A stretch of DNA of 64,000 bases, from positions 930,001 through 994,000 of the forward strand of contig NZ_LT629752.1 of NCBI RefSeq assembly GCF_900105145.1, read 5' to 3'. Below, in pieces: positions 35,907-45,379 of the stretch (positions within the stretch are counted from its first letter, which is position 1; the number at the start of each line of letters is the position of its first letter). Position numbers and translations under genes: made by a program. The notes beneath the pieces were generated by a model. It searched no databases. It worked only from the letters and a program-made list of their open reading frames with translations, and had not been told where the DNA came from. This DNA comes from Polaribacter sp. KT25b (GTDB lineage: Bacteria > Bacteroidota > Bacteroidia > Flavobacteriales > Flavobacteriaceae).

Positions 35907-36809
35907 TTATTTTTTTACAAACGATTCAATAACTTTATTCATTTCCTTTTCTTCAGTAATTTCATCAGAAAATAAATGCTTGTATAAAGGCTTATTATCT
36001 ACTTTAGTTTCTAAAGTTAGATTTGTGTTTCTACTAAAAACTTCATCCCATTTATTTCTAACTAATTGCCATTTTTTGCTATTTGCTTTCCACCAATCAG
36101 CAGCAGCTTTACACTTACTATCAGCAACTCTTATGTAGGTATTATATCCTTTTTCTTTTGCTAAAAGAATATCTTCTTTATCTGCTTCGCGAATGATCTT
36201 ACTATTATCTTGGTCGTGAACCCAACCATAATTAGTTATTTCATGTCTATTTCCTCTAAGGGTGATATTATAATCGCTTCTTTTTGTATATTCTCTTCTT
36301 GGTAAAGGTGCAGTAGTTTCGCTTTCCCAATAACTTTTTCCATCAACATGCACCCAAGTTCCTGAGCCTTCATAACGAGGACTATCATCTACTTGATATA
36401 CTTTTTGTGTCCATTGTTTTTTAACTTCTTTCTTATCTTTTTGTTCAAAAGTCCAGTTATTGTTTCCATTAAACATGTAAAAATCTCTATTTTGAAATAA
36501 CCAATCTTGTCTCCAGTGTTTAATAATCATTGGTTTTGCAGGATTACCAACTTGTAAAAGATGCTGAATAGAAATTTTATTATTTTCATCTTCTACTAAA
36601 CCAGCCCATTCTAAACCTTTATCAACTTTTGTTTTTGATGGTTTATAAGTAGCATCATCACTATAATTAAACGTTTCCGAAAAATTGAAAGTCACTTCAA
36701 AACAGCCACACATCTCTTTTATGGCATTTTTATCTTTCGATTTTTTGCTCTGTGCATTTATTGATATTGATACTAAAAGTAGTAAACAGCTAAATAATAA
36801 TTTGTTCAT
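35907..36809 (-). CDS. DUF6607-family exported protein
   Basis: A 300-residue protein with signal peptide (SISINA-Q, about residue 19). It is rich in Trp and Tyr, for example MIIKHWRQDWLFQNRDFYMF and GSGTWVHVDGKSYWESET. I recognise it as DUF6607, a family with no assigned function that travels with HmuY-type loci in Bacteroidota. It is the first gene of the leftward operon and diverges from the TonB receptor across a short shared control region. Confidence 0.8.
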   Translation of the reverse strand: MNKLLFSCLLLLVSISINAQSKKSKDKNAIKEMCGCFEVTFNFSETFNYSDDATYKPSKTKVDKGLEWAGLVEDENNKISIQHLLQVGNPAKPMIIKHWRQDWLFQNRDFYMFNGNNNWTFEQKDKKEVKKQWTQKVYQVDDSPRYEGSGTWVHVDGKSYWESETTAPLPRREYTKRSDYNITLRGNRHEITNYGWVHDQDNSKIIREADKEDILLAKEKGYNTYIRVADSKCKAAADWWKANSKKWQLVRNKWDEVFSRNTNLTLETKVDNKPLYKHLFSDEITEEKEMNKVIESFVKK

Positions 36810-36840
36810 TATATAATTTTTAGGTTTTATTAATTTTTGA

Positions 36841-36889
36841 CAAAAATATAAAATTTATTTAGATTGATTAAAAATAAGGTATATATTTG
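36841..36889. promoter_or_regulatory. Divergent promoters of the haem/iron locus
   Basis: Rightward: TATATTTG then C at 36882-36889, 17 bases before ATG 36906. Leftward: TATTTTTG on the minus strand (36848-36841), 31 bases before ATG 36809. The two boxes are 33 bases apart, so one regulator could control both operons. No Fur-like palindrome was evident by eye. Confidence 0.5.
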
Positions 36890-36905
36890 CCGAAAATTAT
36901 TAAGA

Positions 36906-39032
36906 ATGTTTCTAAATAAAGGAATTATTATTGTTTTAACTTTATTTGCAGTTGCTAGTTTTTGTCAAGAGAAAAAAAAAGACTCAGCAAGAATTACTGT
37001 ATTAGACGAAGTAGTTGTTACTGGGCAATACAATCCAGCATCAATAAAAAAATCTGTTCATAATGTAACTGTAATTAAAAGAGAGCAGATAGAAAGTCAA
37101 GCAGCAAATAACTTGGCAGATTTATTAAATTTCAATTTAAACTTAACAATTATTCCTAGTTCTCAAACAGGAAAATCTACTATTTCATTTTTTGGTTTAG
37201 ACTCTCAATATTTTAATATTTTGGCAGATAACATTCCAATTGTAAGCGATAATGGTTTAGGTAATAATATAGATTTAACACAAATTAATTTAGAAGATAT
37301 AGAGCGTATAGAAATTGTAGAAGGTGCAATGGGCGTAGAGTATGGAGCAAATGCAGTCTCTGGTGTAATAAATATCATCACTAAAAAAAATATAGACACT
37401 AAGTGGCGCATTAATACTTCTATACAAGAAGAAACTATTAGCAATGAATATGCATTGTTTAATAAAGGAAGGCATATACAAACATTTAATGTTGCTAATA
37501 ATATTAATAAAAATTGGTTTGCAAGAATTGGTGTAAATAGAAATGATTTTAAAGGTTTTTACAATGAAAAGCAAGGTGGAAATTATTATAAGAACGATGG
37601 TTTAAGAGGTTTTGATTGGTTGCCAAAGCAACAATTTAGTACTACAGGATTATTGCAATATCAAAGAGAAAATTTTAAGCTTTTTTACAAATTTGAATAT
37701 TTTAATGAGCTTTTAAATTATTATGACGCCAGTGTTAGAGCAAATATAAATACCCAAGCACAAACAAGTAACCCGTCTGCAACAGATAAAATTTTTACAA
37801 CAAATAGATTTGTAAATAATATAAATCTTAGTGGTAAATTAAATACAGGAGCAGTTTATAATGCATCTTTTTCATTTCAAGAACAAAAAAGGAATTTAAA
37901 CGAATTTAACTTATTTATTTTAAGTAAAGAAAGAAGTAATGAAACGGATGAAGTTTATCAATCTAGTAAAGTTTTCTTTTCTAAAGGAAGTATTAATAAT
38001 TTTGTAAAAAGTGATTTTTTTAATATTCAATTAGGTTACGAAACAAGATTTATAAGTGGTTTTGATACACAGGCTTCAGGTGATGTTACTCAGCAAGATA
38101 AAACACAATCTCAAGATAATTATGCTGTTTATGGCTCATCAGAATTTACGATTTCTGATGCTTTTTTAGTAAGACATGGAATTAGATATGAATATAATTC
38201 TCTTTTTAAATCTAAAATTTTAGCTTCTATTAGTGCACGTTATTTAATGAAAAAAGGATTTGAACTACGTGCAAATATTGGAACTTCCTACAGAACTCCA
38301 AATTTTGAAGAATTGTATTATTACTTTGTAGATTCTAATCATGATCTTAGAGGTAACGAAAACTTAAATCCAGAAAATGGATTTACGTCTTTTATCAACC
38401 TAAAAAAATATAGTTATTTAGATGATTATTCAGTATTAAATACTATTAAAATTAGTTATTTAAATGTTGCTGATAAAATAGATTTGGCAATCGTTAATCC
38501 TACACCGTTACAATATCAATATATTAATATTGATGCTTATAAATTATGGGGAATTTCATCAGAAAATAGCATTAAAAAAGATAATTGGACTTTTAATTTT
38601 GGAGCTACTTTACAAGGTATTTCTAGAATTTTAAATAATGAAGTTAATGCAGAAAACAACTATTTATATTCTTTTCAATTAAACACAAGAGCAAGCTATA
38701 ACATAAAAAAATGGCAAACAACAGTTACCTTATTATTAAAACATAATGGTAGTCAGCAAGATTATATTGCTTCAGAGACAGATGCTGATGGAAACTCGAT
38801 ATTCTCAAAATCAACAACCAGTGCTTATAATTGGTTAGATGCTTCCATTAAGAAATCATTTTTTAAAAATAAAATTCAAGCAACTTTAGGAGGTAGAAAT
38901 TTATTTGATGTTACTAATGTTAATGTTAGTAACTCAGGTGCAGGAGGAACTCACGCTTCTAACAACAACTCTTTACTACTCGGCTATGGACGCTCTTATT
39001 ACTTAAAACTATTATATAACCTTAATTTTTAA
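36906..39032 (+). CDS. TonB-dependent receptor, HmuR-like
   Basis: A 708-residue outer-membrane receptor. The signal peptide ends near SFC-Q (residues 19-21). A TonB-box-like segment LDEVVVTGQ precedes the plug (SVHNVTVIKREQIESQ through EIVEGAMGVEYGANAVSG), and the barrel ends in Phe (LLYNLNF). ATG 36906 is chosen because the in-frame start upstream would precede the promoter box. It lacks the N-terminal carboxypeptidase-like domain of SusC proteins. With HmuY 10 bases downstream, haem is the best guess for substrate, though another iron complex is possible. Confidence 0.9.
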   Translation: MFLNKGIIIVLTLFAVASFCQEKKKDSARITVLDEVVVTGQYNPASIKKSVHNVTVIKREQIESQAANNLADLLNFNLNLTIIPSSQTGKSTISFFGLDSQYFNILADNIPIVSDNGLGNNIDLTQINLEDIERIEIVEGAMGVEYGANAVSGVINIITKKNIDTKWRINTSIQEETISNEYALFNKGRHIQTFNVANNINKNWFARIGVNRNDFKGFYNEKQGGNYYKNDGLRGFDWLPKQQFSTTGLLQYQRENFKLFYKFEYFNELLNYYDASVRANINTQAQTSNPSATDKIFTTNRFVNNINLSGKLNTGAVYNASFSFQEQKRNLNEFNLFILSKERSNETDEVYQSSKVFFSKGSINNFVKSDFFNIQLGYETRFISGFDTQASGDVTQQDKTQSQDNYAVYGSSEFTISDAFLVRHGIRYEYNSLFKSKILASISARYLMKKGFELRANIGTSYRTPNFEELYYYFVDSNHDLRGNENLNPENGFTSFINLKKYSYLDDYSVLNTIKISYLNVADKIDLAIVNPTPLQYQYINIDAYKLWGISSENSIKKDNWTFNFGATLQGISRILNNEVNAENNYLYSFQLNTRASYNIKKWQTTVTLLLKHNGSQQDYIASETDADGNSIFSKSTTSAYNWLDASIKKSFFKNKIQATLGGRNLFDVTNVNVSNSGAGGTHASNNNSLLLGYGRSYYLKLLYNLNF

Positions 39033-39042
39033 ATTTATTAAT

Positions 39043-40125
39043 ATGACAAACAAATTTTTAACTTTTATTTTATGCTCAGCTGTATTTTCATTTACAAGTT
39101 GTAGTAGCGATGACTCACCAATAGAACCAATAAAAGTGGTCATAGAAGGTGCATCAATTTCTCCAGAAGTTGGTGGCCCAAATGAACCTAATCAAGTATA
39201 TATTGATTTAAGTACAAATACAACCAATGCAGTAAAAAGAGATTCTTGGGACTTAGGTTTTTATGCTGGATCAGAATATAGAGTAACTTTAAACGGATCT
39301 CTCTACATGGCAGCAGGTCAATTATCAGAAACAGATATAGATGTAGTAATTTCTACTTCTGCAGAAGTACAAGAATTACAACCAAAAGTTGCAGTAGGTA
39401 CTTTTGATGCAGCAAATACTACTTATGTAGATTCGCCAGATGGAACAATAACAGCAACAGCAATTGCAGAAATTTCTGCTACGGATGCTAATAATAAAGT
39501 GTATTTGTTAAATTTAGGAGATGAAATAGGTACTGAAACACCAGCAACAGGAAGTGTAGATATTTCTGATGATTCTAGAGGATGGAAAAAAATAAGGATT
39601 TTAAAAAGCGGAAATGATTATGTTTTACAATACGCAGATTTAGATGCTACAACTCATAAAGAAATAACAATTTCTAAAAGCGCAACTCATAGTTTTACTT
39701 TTTTCAGTTTTAATACAGAAAGTGAAGTTATAGTAGCGCCAGAAAAAACAAAATGGGATTTAAACTTTACTGTTTTTACAAATGAAATTTCAGGATACGG
39801 TTCTTACGGATATTCAGATTACGTAACAAATAATACAAAAGCAGAAGTAAAAGTGTATATGATTGATACAGATGTAGATGCTTTTACTTACGATAGTTTT
39901 TCGCTATTAGATGTAAATAATACAAACTTTACAAACGATCAACGAAGTATTGGTAGTAGTTGGAGAAATGGAGGAGGACCAGGTAGTTTACCTTCATTAA
40001 AAGAAAATGTGTTTTATATTGTAAAAGATACAGATGGTAATTTATACAAGCTTAAATTTTTAGCATTAACAAACGCTGATGGTGAGCGTGGTCATCCAGA
40101 ATTTGTATATAGTTTATTACAATAG
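39043..40125 (+). CDS. HmuY-family haem-binding lipoprotein
   Basis: A 360-residue lipoprotein with lipobox FTSC (Cys20) and SSDD after it. The body repeats the HmuY-like pattern of beta-strand segments such as KRDSWDLGFYAGSEYRVTL and KTKWDLNFTVFT, ending with FKFLAL-type strands and GHPEFVY. In Porphyromonas HmuY strips haem from host proteins and passes it to HmuR. Here it is 10 bases after a TonB receptor, fitting the same pair. The protein is longer than the Porphyromonas one (about 216 residues). Haem ligands cannot be placed by eye. Confidence 0.82.
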   Translation: MTNKFLTFILCSAVFSFTSCSSDDSPIEPIKVVIEGASISPEVGGPNEPNQVYIDLSTNTTNAVKRDSWDLGFYAGSEYRVTLNGSLYMAAGQLSETDIDVVISTSAEVQELQPKVAVGTFDAANTTYVDSPDGTITATAIAEISATDANNKVYLLNLGDEIGTETPATGSVDISDDSRGWKKIRILKSGNDYVLQYADLDATTHKEITISKSATHSFTFFSFNTESEVIVAPEKTKWDLNFTVFTNEISGYGSYGYSDYVTNNTKAEVKVYMIDTDVDAFTYDSFSLLDVNNTNFTNDQRSIGSSWRNGGGPGSLPSLKENVFYIVKDTDGNLYKLKFLALTNADGERGHPEFVYSLLQ

Positions 40126-40139
40126 TTTATTTTTTATGA

Positions 40140-40712
40140 CTAATTATTACGAGTTTTAATATTAGCATTACACAACCGAATTATTTCTATAATTCGGTTT
40201 TTTCTTGTCGTTTCTCTTTTTGCTTGGTGTATCCAATACAAATAGCTCTTTCTGTAACTTGGTGCAAAATTCTTAAAGTTGATAAAAGCAGTTTTATTTT
40301 TATTAAATTCAGCTTGTAAATCATTAGGAATTATACCTTTTTCAACTACATCTAAAGCAAACCAAGAACCATTTTGTTTTGCTATTTCAATAATTTCTAA
40401 TCCTTTTTGATGCATTAAATTATCAGCAATTAAGTTTTTAATGTGTTTTTTATTAACAGCGCTCCAAACACTTTTTTGTTTTCTAGGGCAAAAATATTGT
40501 CTTCGTTTTCCATCACCCAAACTCTTAACAGTGGCATCTATCCAACCAAAACACAAAGCAACTTTAACAGCTTCTTCCCAACGCATGGATTCCTCTTTAT
40601 TTTCTATTTTATAAAATATTAGATAAACACCTTTTGAAAATTCATGATTTTTAGATAGCCAATTTCTCCATTCAATATCATTTTTAAAGTAAAATACTTC
40701 GATTTCTTTCAT
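40140..40712 (-). CDS. YdeI/OmpD-associated family protein
   Basis: A 190-residue cytosolic protein of the YdeI/OmpD-associated family. Landmarks are SKGVYLIFYK, EEAVKVALCFGWIDATVKSLGDG, RRQYFCPRKQKSVWSAVNKKHI and, at the end, SYRKSYLYWIHQAKRETTR. The role is poorly defined; some members are linked to peptide resistance. It is a single-gene unit convergent with hmuY. Confidence 0.85.
   Translation of the reverse strand: MKEIEVFYFKNDIEWRNWLSKNHEFSKGVYLIFYKIENKEESMRWEEAVKVALCFGWIDATVKSLGDGKRRQYFCPRKQKSVWSAVNKKHIKNLIADNLMHQKGLEIIEIAKQNGSWFALDVVEKGIIPNDLQAEFNKNKTAFINFKNFAPSYRKSYLYWIHQAKRETTRKNRIIEIIRLCNANIKTRNN
40174..40203 (+). terminator. Terminator of the hmuY operon lying inside the convergent gene
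   Basis: AACCGAATTAT (40174-40184) pairs perfectly with ATAATTCGGTT (40189-40199) around TTCT. A T-run follows on the plus strand. It lies within the last codons of the minus-strand YdeI-like gene, so the sequence serves as both coding DNA and terminator. Confidence 0.75.
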
Positions 40713-40979
40713 AATTTATTATGTTAAGAATAACTCTTTTAGTTTTATTATCCAATTTTTGGGCTTTGAAATTTCAAATTTTTAAGAGTTTTTACATATA
40801 AAGAGGAAAATAAGAAAATAATTTTTATCATTCCCTATTTACTATTTTTTGATACTCATAATTATCACAATCATAAAAATGGGGCTAGAAATAACGATAC
40901 TACTCGTATGTTTTGGTTGCTTGTAATTTTTTAATTAAATTAAGTTTTATTAATGATTTACTCTTAAAAATACAATGAA

Positions 40980-43073
40980 ATGACCCTAAAAAGCTTAATA
41001 ACTGAAAATAGAATAAAATTATTATCATTTGATATTGATAATACCTTAATTGATTTTCACACCTATAAAAGTAACTTTAAAAAAATATGGGAAAAGTATC
41101 AAGATCAAAACGAAGTAATTTTAACGTATAATACGGGGCGACTAATAGACGACGTGTTACATTTAATTGAAAAAGGAGTGTTGCCAGAACCAGATTATAT
41201 TATTTCTGGTGTTGGTACACATATTTATAATTTTAAAAAAGGAGCTGTAGAAAAAGAATTTAATGATGTTTTAGATGATGGTTGGAATCTTGAATCTGTA
41301 GAAAATATAGTTCAAAGAATAGAACATCCAATAAGTGATCAACCAAGTAAATTTCAACATTCTTACAAGAGAAGTTATTTTTTTCATGATGCAAGTACAG
41401 AACTTATAGAAAGCATAGAACAAGATTTTGTTGATGCAGATATGGATGTGAATATTGTGTATTCTGGCAATAAATTTTTAGATGTTTTGCCAAAATGGGC
41501 AAATAAAGGAAATGCTTTACAATGGCTGTTAAGAATGTTAGGTTTAAAATCAAATCAGGTTTTAGTAGCGGGAGATAGTGGTAACGATTCTGCAATGTTC
41601 GATTTAAAAGATGTTTTTGGAATTGTAGTTGCAAATGCTCATGACGAATTATATATATACACAAAACATAAAAAAGTTTATCACACAGAAAAAGAAAAAG
41701 GAGATGGTATAATAGAAGGTCTTATTTTTTATGAAATTTTGCCAGAAGAAGCGCTAGAAGATACAAAAATTGATCATTCAGATGATTTTTTCATCAAAAA
41801 GGAAATAGAAAGTATTGCGCATGAAGATACTGATGAAAAAATAGCATTAATTAAAGAAGGATATTTAAAAGCTATTGAAGCATTAAAGAAAAATATTACA
41901 CCGCTTGGTTTTTCTGCATGTTCTATAAAAGATAATATACCAAATGGAACAGATGAAAATTATCATAGTGTTTGGGCTAGAGATGGTGCAATTACAGTAA
42001 TTGGCTCGTTGTCTTTAATTGATGATGAAGAAATACATCAATGCCAAAGACAAACATTAATAACATTGCTAGAAAATATTTCTAGAAATGGTCAAATTCC
42101 TGCAAATGTAAGATTAAAAGATCAAGAGCCAGATTATTCTGGAGTTGGTGGAATTTGTTCTATAGATAGTGGTATTTGGGTAGTTATTGCTTTTTACGAA
42201 TATGTAAATGTTACAAAAGATATTAAATTTTTAAGAAAATATATTGGCGATATTAAAGAAACAATGAGATGGTTAGGCGCACATGATAGTAATAATGATG
42301 CACTGTTAGAAATTCCGGAAGCTGGTGATTGGACAGATTTATTTGGTAGAAGTTACAATATTTTATATGATGAAATTCTTTGGTATAGATCTAACGTTTG
42401 TTTTGGGCGAATGTTAGAAATGTTAGGAAGCCATGAAGAAGCTGGAGAATATATTAGATGGTCTCAAGTAATTAAAAAAGAAATTGTACAAAACTTTTGG
42501 CCATCAACTCAACAAAAATTGTTTCAATCGGTTTCTTTTGCTGAAAAACAATTTACTTTAGGTGATACTTCTTATTTAATTGCACAAACTACACCTTTCG
42601 ATTTTAGTTGGCGTTGTGATGTTCTAGGAAATGTTTTAGCCTTTTTACACGGTACAATTGATGCAGAAAAAGCACATCAAACATTTAGATTTATGTTAGG
42701 TGTTGGTGCAAACGATCCTTTTCCTGTTGCAAATGTGTATCCTGTTGTAAGTCCTGGAGATCCAGATTGGAAACCTTATTATACTGTAAATCTACTAAAC
42801 CTGCCAAATCATTATCACAATGGAGGAATTTGGCCATTTGTTGGTGGTTTTTGGGTAAAATTCGTAAATAAATTAGGTTTTAGAGATGTAGCTATTGCAG
42901 AATTACACAAACTAGCTTTAATAAATAAAGAAGGAATTTCAGAAGAATGGGAATTTACAGAATGGGCACATGGAGTTACAGGTAAACCAATGGGTAAAGC
43001 GTATCAAGCTTGGTCTGCAGCTCAATATATTTCGGCTTATAATGATTTAAAAATAACAAAAACAAAAAAGTAA
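40980..43073 (+). CDS. Sucrose-phosphate-phosphatase-like HAD fused to a toroid glycosidase
   Basis: A 697-residue fusion. Residues 1-255 form a HAD-IIB phosphatase: FDIDNTL (D18, D20), the GTHIYNF cap region and GDSGNDSAM (198-206), as in sucrose-6-phosphate phosphatase. The rest is an (alpha/alpha)6 toroid like GH100 invertases and debranching-enzyme C-domains: VWARDGAITVIGSL, EAGDWTDLFGRSY and LLNLPNHYHNGGIWPFVGG. With the following GT4 and PfkB genes this matches sucrose or mannosylfructose metabolism. One chain would both dephosphorylate a sugar phosphate and cleave a glycoside, a puzzling pairing unless the two halves have different substrates. ATG 40980 is preceded by an overlapping 2-codon ATGAAATGA. 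Confidence 0.85.
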   Translation: MTLKSLITENRIKLLSFDIDNTLIDFHTYKSNFKKIWEKYQDQNEVILTYNTGRLIDDVLHLIEKGVLPEPDYIISGVGTHIYNFKKGAVEKEFNDVLDDGWNLESVENIVQRIEHPISDQPSKFQHSYKRSYFFHDASTELIESIEQDFVDADMDVNIVYSGNKFLDVLPKWANKGNALQWLLRMLGLKSNQVLVAGDSGNDSAMFDLKDVFGIVVANAHDELYIYTKHKKVYHTEKEKGDGIIEGLIFYEILPEEALEDTKIDHSDDFFIKKEIESIAHEDTDEKIALIKEGYLKAIEALKKNITPLGFSACSIKDNIPNGTDENYHSVWARDGAITVIGSLSLIDDEEIHQCQRQTLITLLENISRNGQIPANVRLKDQEPDYSGVGGICSIDSGIWVVIAFYEYVNVTKDIKFLRKYIGDIKETMRWLGAHDSNNDALLEIPEAGDWTDLFGRSYNILYDEILWYRSNVCFGRMLEMLGSHEEAGEYIRWSQVIKKEIVQNFWPSTQQKLFQSVSFAEKQFTLGDTSYLIAQTTPFDFSWRCDVLGNVLAFLHGTIDAEKAHQTFRFMLGVGANDPFPVANVYPVVSPGDPDWKPYYTVNLLNLPNHYHNGGIWPFVGGFWVKFVNKLGFRDVAIAELHKLALINKEGISEEWEFTEWAHGVTGKPMGKAYQAWSAAQYISAYNDLKITKTKK

Positions 43074-43109
43074 AACTAAAATTAAAAAGTAAAACTAAAA
43101 AATAAAACG

Positions 43110-44384
43110 ATGAAATCAATTTTAATGATCTCTTTACATGGATATGTAGGTGCACATGCAGAATTAGGAAAACCAGATACCGGTGGTCAAGTAGTATATG
43201 TTTTAGAATTAGCAGAAAGATTTAGCAGGCTTGGTAAAAGAGTAGATTTAGTTACACGTCAGTTCGAAGATCAACCAGAATATGATGAAGTAAATGAGAA
43301 TTATAATGTTTGGAGAATTCCTTTTGGTGGAAAAAAATTCATCAGAAAAGAAGACATGCATGACCATTTAAAAAAGTTTGTAACCAATACATTAGCAGCA
43401 ATTAAAAAAGAAAATAAAAAATATGATGTAGTTTATTCTCATTATTGGGATGCAGGTTGGGCTGGACAAAAAATTGCAGAAGAGTTAGGTATTTGTCACG
43501 TTCATACACCGCATTCTTTAGGTTGGTGGAAACAGCATTCTATGGGAAGTGATATGGATGAAAAGGAAATGGAAAAAACGTATCGATTTAAAGAGCGTAT
43601 TAGAAAAGAATATTTTGTATATCAGATGTGTAATTATGTAATTGCAACAACGCTTCCACAAGTAGAATTACTAATTGAACAGTATGATGTTCTTTCTAAA
43701 AATTGTAGTATGATTCCTCCTGGAATTGATGAAAATAGATTTTTTCCTGTGCCATCAAAAGAAAATGATAAGATTCGATTAAAATACGATATAAAACCTA
43801 CAGATATTTTAGCTTTAGGAAGAATGGCACATAATAAAGGGTACGATTTGTTAATAAATGCATTGCCAACTGTTTTTAATTTATGTCCGGAAGCAAGATT
43901 AGTGGCTTGTATTGGTGGAGATTCTCAACAAGATAAAGACGGAATAGAAAAATTAAAAGAACTAGCATCAGAACTAGGGGTAATGGATAAAATTAAATGG
44001 AAAACGTATATAGAAGATGAAGATTTAGCAAATGTTTATAGGTCTGCAAGTGTTTTTGCAATGCCTTCTAGGTATGAACCTTTTGGTATGGTTGCTATTG
44101 AAGCTATGGCTTGTGGAACGCCAAGTGTAATAACAGTTCATGGAGGTTTATGCGATTTAATTGATTTTGGAAATCAAGGTTTATTTGCAGATCCACACAG
44201 ACCAGCAGAATTTGGTGCAATGATGGCAATGCCACTTTTGTATCCAAAATTAAGAAACGAAATGTCTGTTGAAGGCGCACGTTTTGCTCGCCGTAATTTT
44301 GGTTGGACTGGTATTGCTAAAAGGATGTTGTCTATTTTTAGTAGTTCTATAAATCAGCAAACAATGGAATCTAATATTTATTAG
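43110..44384 (+). CDS. GT4 glycosyltransferase, sucrose-phosphate-synthase-like
   Basis: A 424-residue retaining GT-B glycosyltransferase. The N-terminus has LHGYVGAHAELGKPDTGGQ, which is diagnostic of the sucrose synthase / sucrose-phosphate synthase / mannosylfructose-phosphate synthase group. The donor site has EPFGMVAIE (E323, E331). The likely reaction is transfer from a nucleotide sugar to fructose 6-phosphate. The length fits a bacterial synthase without the plant extensions. It follows the phosphatase fusion by 36 bases and precedes a fructokinase-like gene. Confidence 0.88.
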   Translation: MKSILMISLHGYVGAHAELGKPDTGGQVVYVLELAERFSRLGKRVDLVTRQFEDQPEYDEVNENYNVWRIPFGGKKFIRKEDMHDHLKKFVTNTLAAIKKENKKYDVVYSHYWDAGWAGQKIAEELGICHVHTPHSLGWWKQHSMGSDMDEKEMEKTYRFKERIRKEYFVYQMCNYVIATTLPQVELLIEQYDVLSKNCSMIPPGIDENRFFPVPSKENDKIRLKYDIKPTDILALGRMAHNKGYDLLINALPTVFNLCPEARLVACIGGDSQQDKDGIEKLKELASELGVMDKIKWKTYIEDEDLANVYRSASVFAMPSRYEPFGMVAIEAMACGTPSVITVHGGLCDLIDFGNQGLFADPHRPAEFGAMMAMPLLYPKLRNEMSVEGARFARRNFGWTGIAKRMLSIFSSSINQQTMESNIY

Positions 44385-44455
44385 TAAAATAAAAAGTAAG
44401 TTTTTATAATTTAAAAAATTCTGATTTTTATCGGAACCTAAATTTATAGTAATAT

Positions 44456-45337
44456 ATGTCTAAAATTGTATGTTTTGGTGAAGTTCTGTGGGATGTTTTT
44501 CCTACACATAAAAAAATAGGAGGAGCACCTTTAAATGTTGCCATCCGTTTAAAATCTTTTAAAAATGACGTTGCAATGATTAGTGCCATTGGTAAAGACG
44601 AATTTGGAAATTTGATTTTAGATTATTTACAAGAACACCAAATAAATAAAGAATATATTCAGGTTTTAAATGATTTTGAAACCGGTTCTGTTACCGTTAA
44701 ACTAAATGATAAAGGTGCAGCTTCTTATAAAATTGAACATCCAAAAGCTTGGGATAAAATACAATTTACAAAATCAGCATCAGATGTTGTACAACAATCT
44801 GATGCTTTTGTTTTTGGTAGCTTGATTACTAGAGATGAGGTTTCTAAAAATACACTTTATCAATTATTAGAATTTGCAAATTATAAAGTTTTTGATGTTA
44901 ATTTACGCAAACCTTTTTATGATAAAATTGTTTTAGTTGAATTGATGCAGAAAGCAGATTTTATCAAATTTAATGATGAAGAATTGTATGAAATTGCAGC
45001 ATTTTTAGGTTCTAAGTTTAATAATTTAGAGCAAAATATGCACTTTATATCAGAAAAAACAAAAACGAAACATATTTGTGTTACCAAAGGTGAACATGGA
45101 GCTGTTTTATTATATGATAATAAATTGTTTTACAATAGTGGTTACAAAATTAAAGTTGCAGATACTGTTGGTTCTGGAGATTCTTTTTTAGGTTCTTTAA
45201 TTAGTAAGTTAATCAATGGCAAAAATCCACAGAAATCCATAGATTTTGCTTGTGCGGTTGGTGCTTTAGTAGCACAGAATGAAGGCGCAAATCCTGTAAT
45301 ATCAGAAAAAGAAATATTAGATTTTAGTTGTTTATAA
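44456..45337 (+). CDS. PfkB-family sugar kinase, fructokinase-like
   Basis: A 293-residue ribokinase-fold kinase. The N-terminus FGEVLWDVFPTHKKIGGAPLN and the C-terminal DTVGSGDSFLGSL, with catalytic Asp in GSGDSF, are typical of bacterial fructokinases. Placed after a sucrose-type synthase and an invertase-like domain, it would return fructose to fructose 6-phosphate, closing the loop. Sugar specificity is inferred from context. Confidence 0.88.
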   Translation: MSKIVCFGEVLWDVFPTHKKIGGAPLNVAIRLKSFKNDVAMISAIGKDEFGNLILDYLQEHQINKEYIQVLNDFETGSVTVKLNDKGAASYKIEHPKAWDKIQFTKSASDVVQQSDAFVFGSLITRDEVSKNTLYQLLEFANYKVFDVNLRKPFYDKIVLVELMQKADFIKFNDEELYEIAAFLGSKFNNLEQNMHFISEKTKTKHICVTKGEHGAVLLYDNKLFYNSGYKIKVADTVGSGDSFLGSLISKLINGKNPQKSIDFACAVGALVAQNEGANPVISEKEILDFSCL

Positions 45338-45379
45338 GTTTATGTTTTTTTTGATTTTAATGGTTATTTAGTTAACAAA

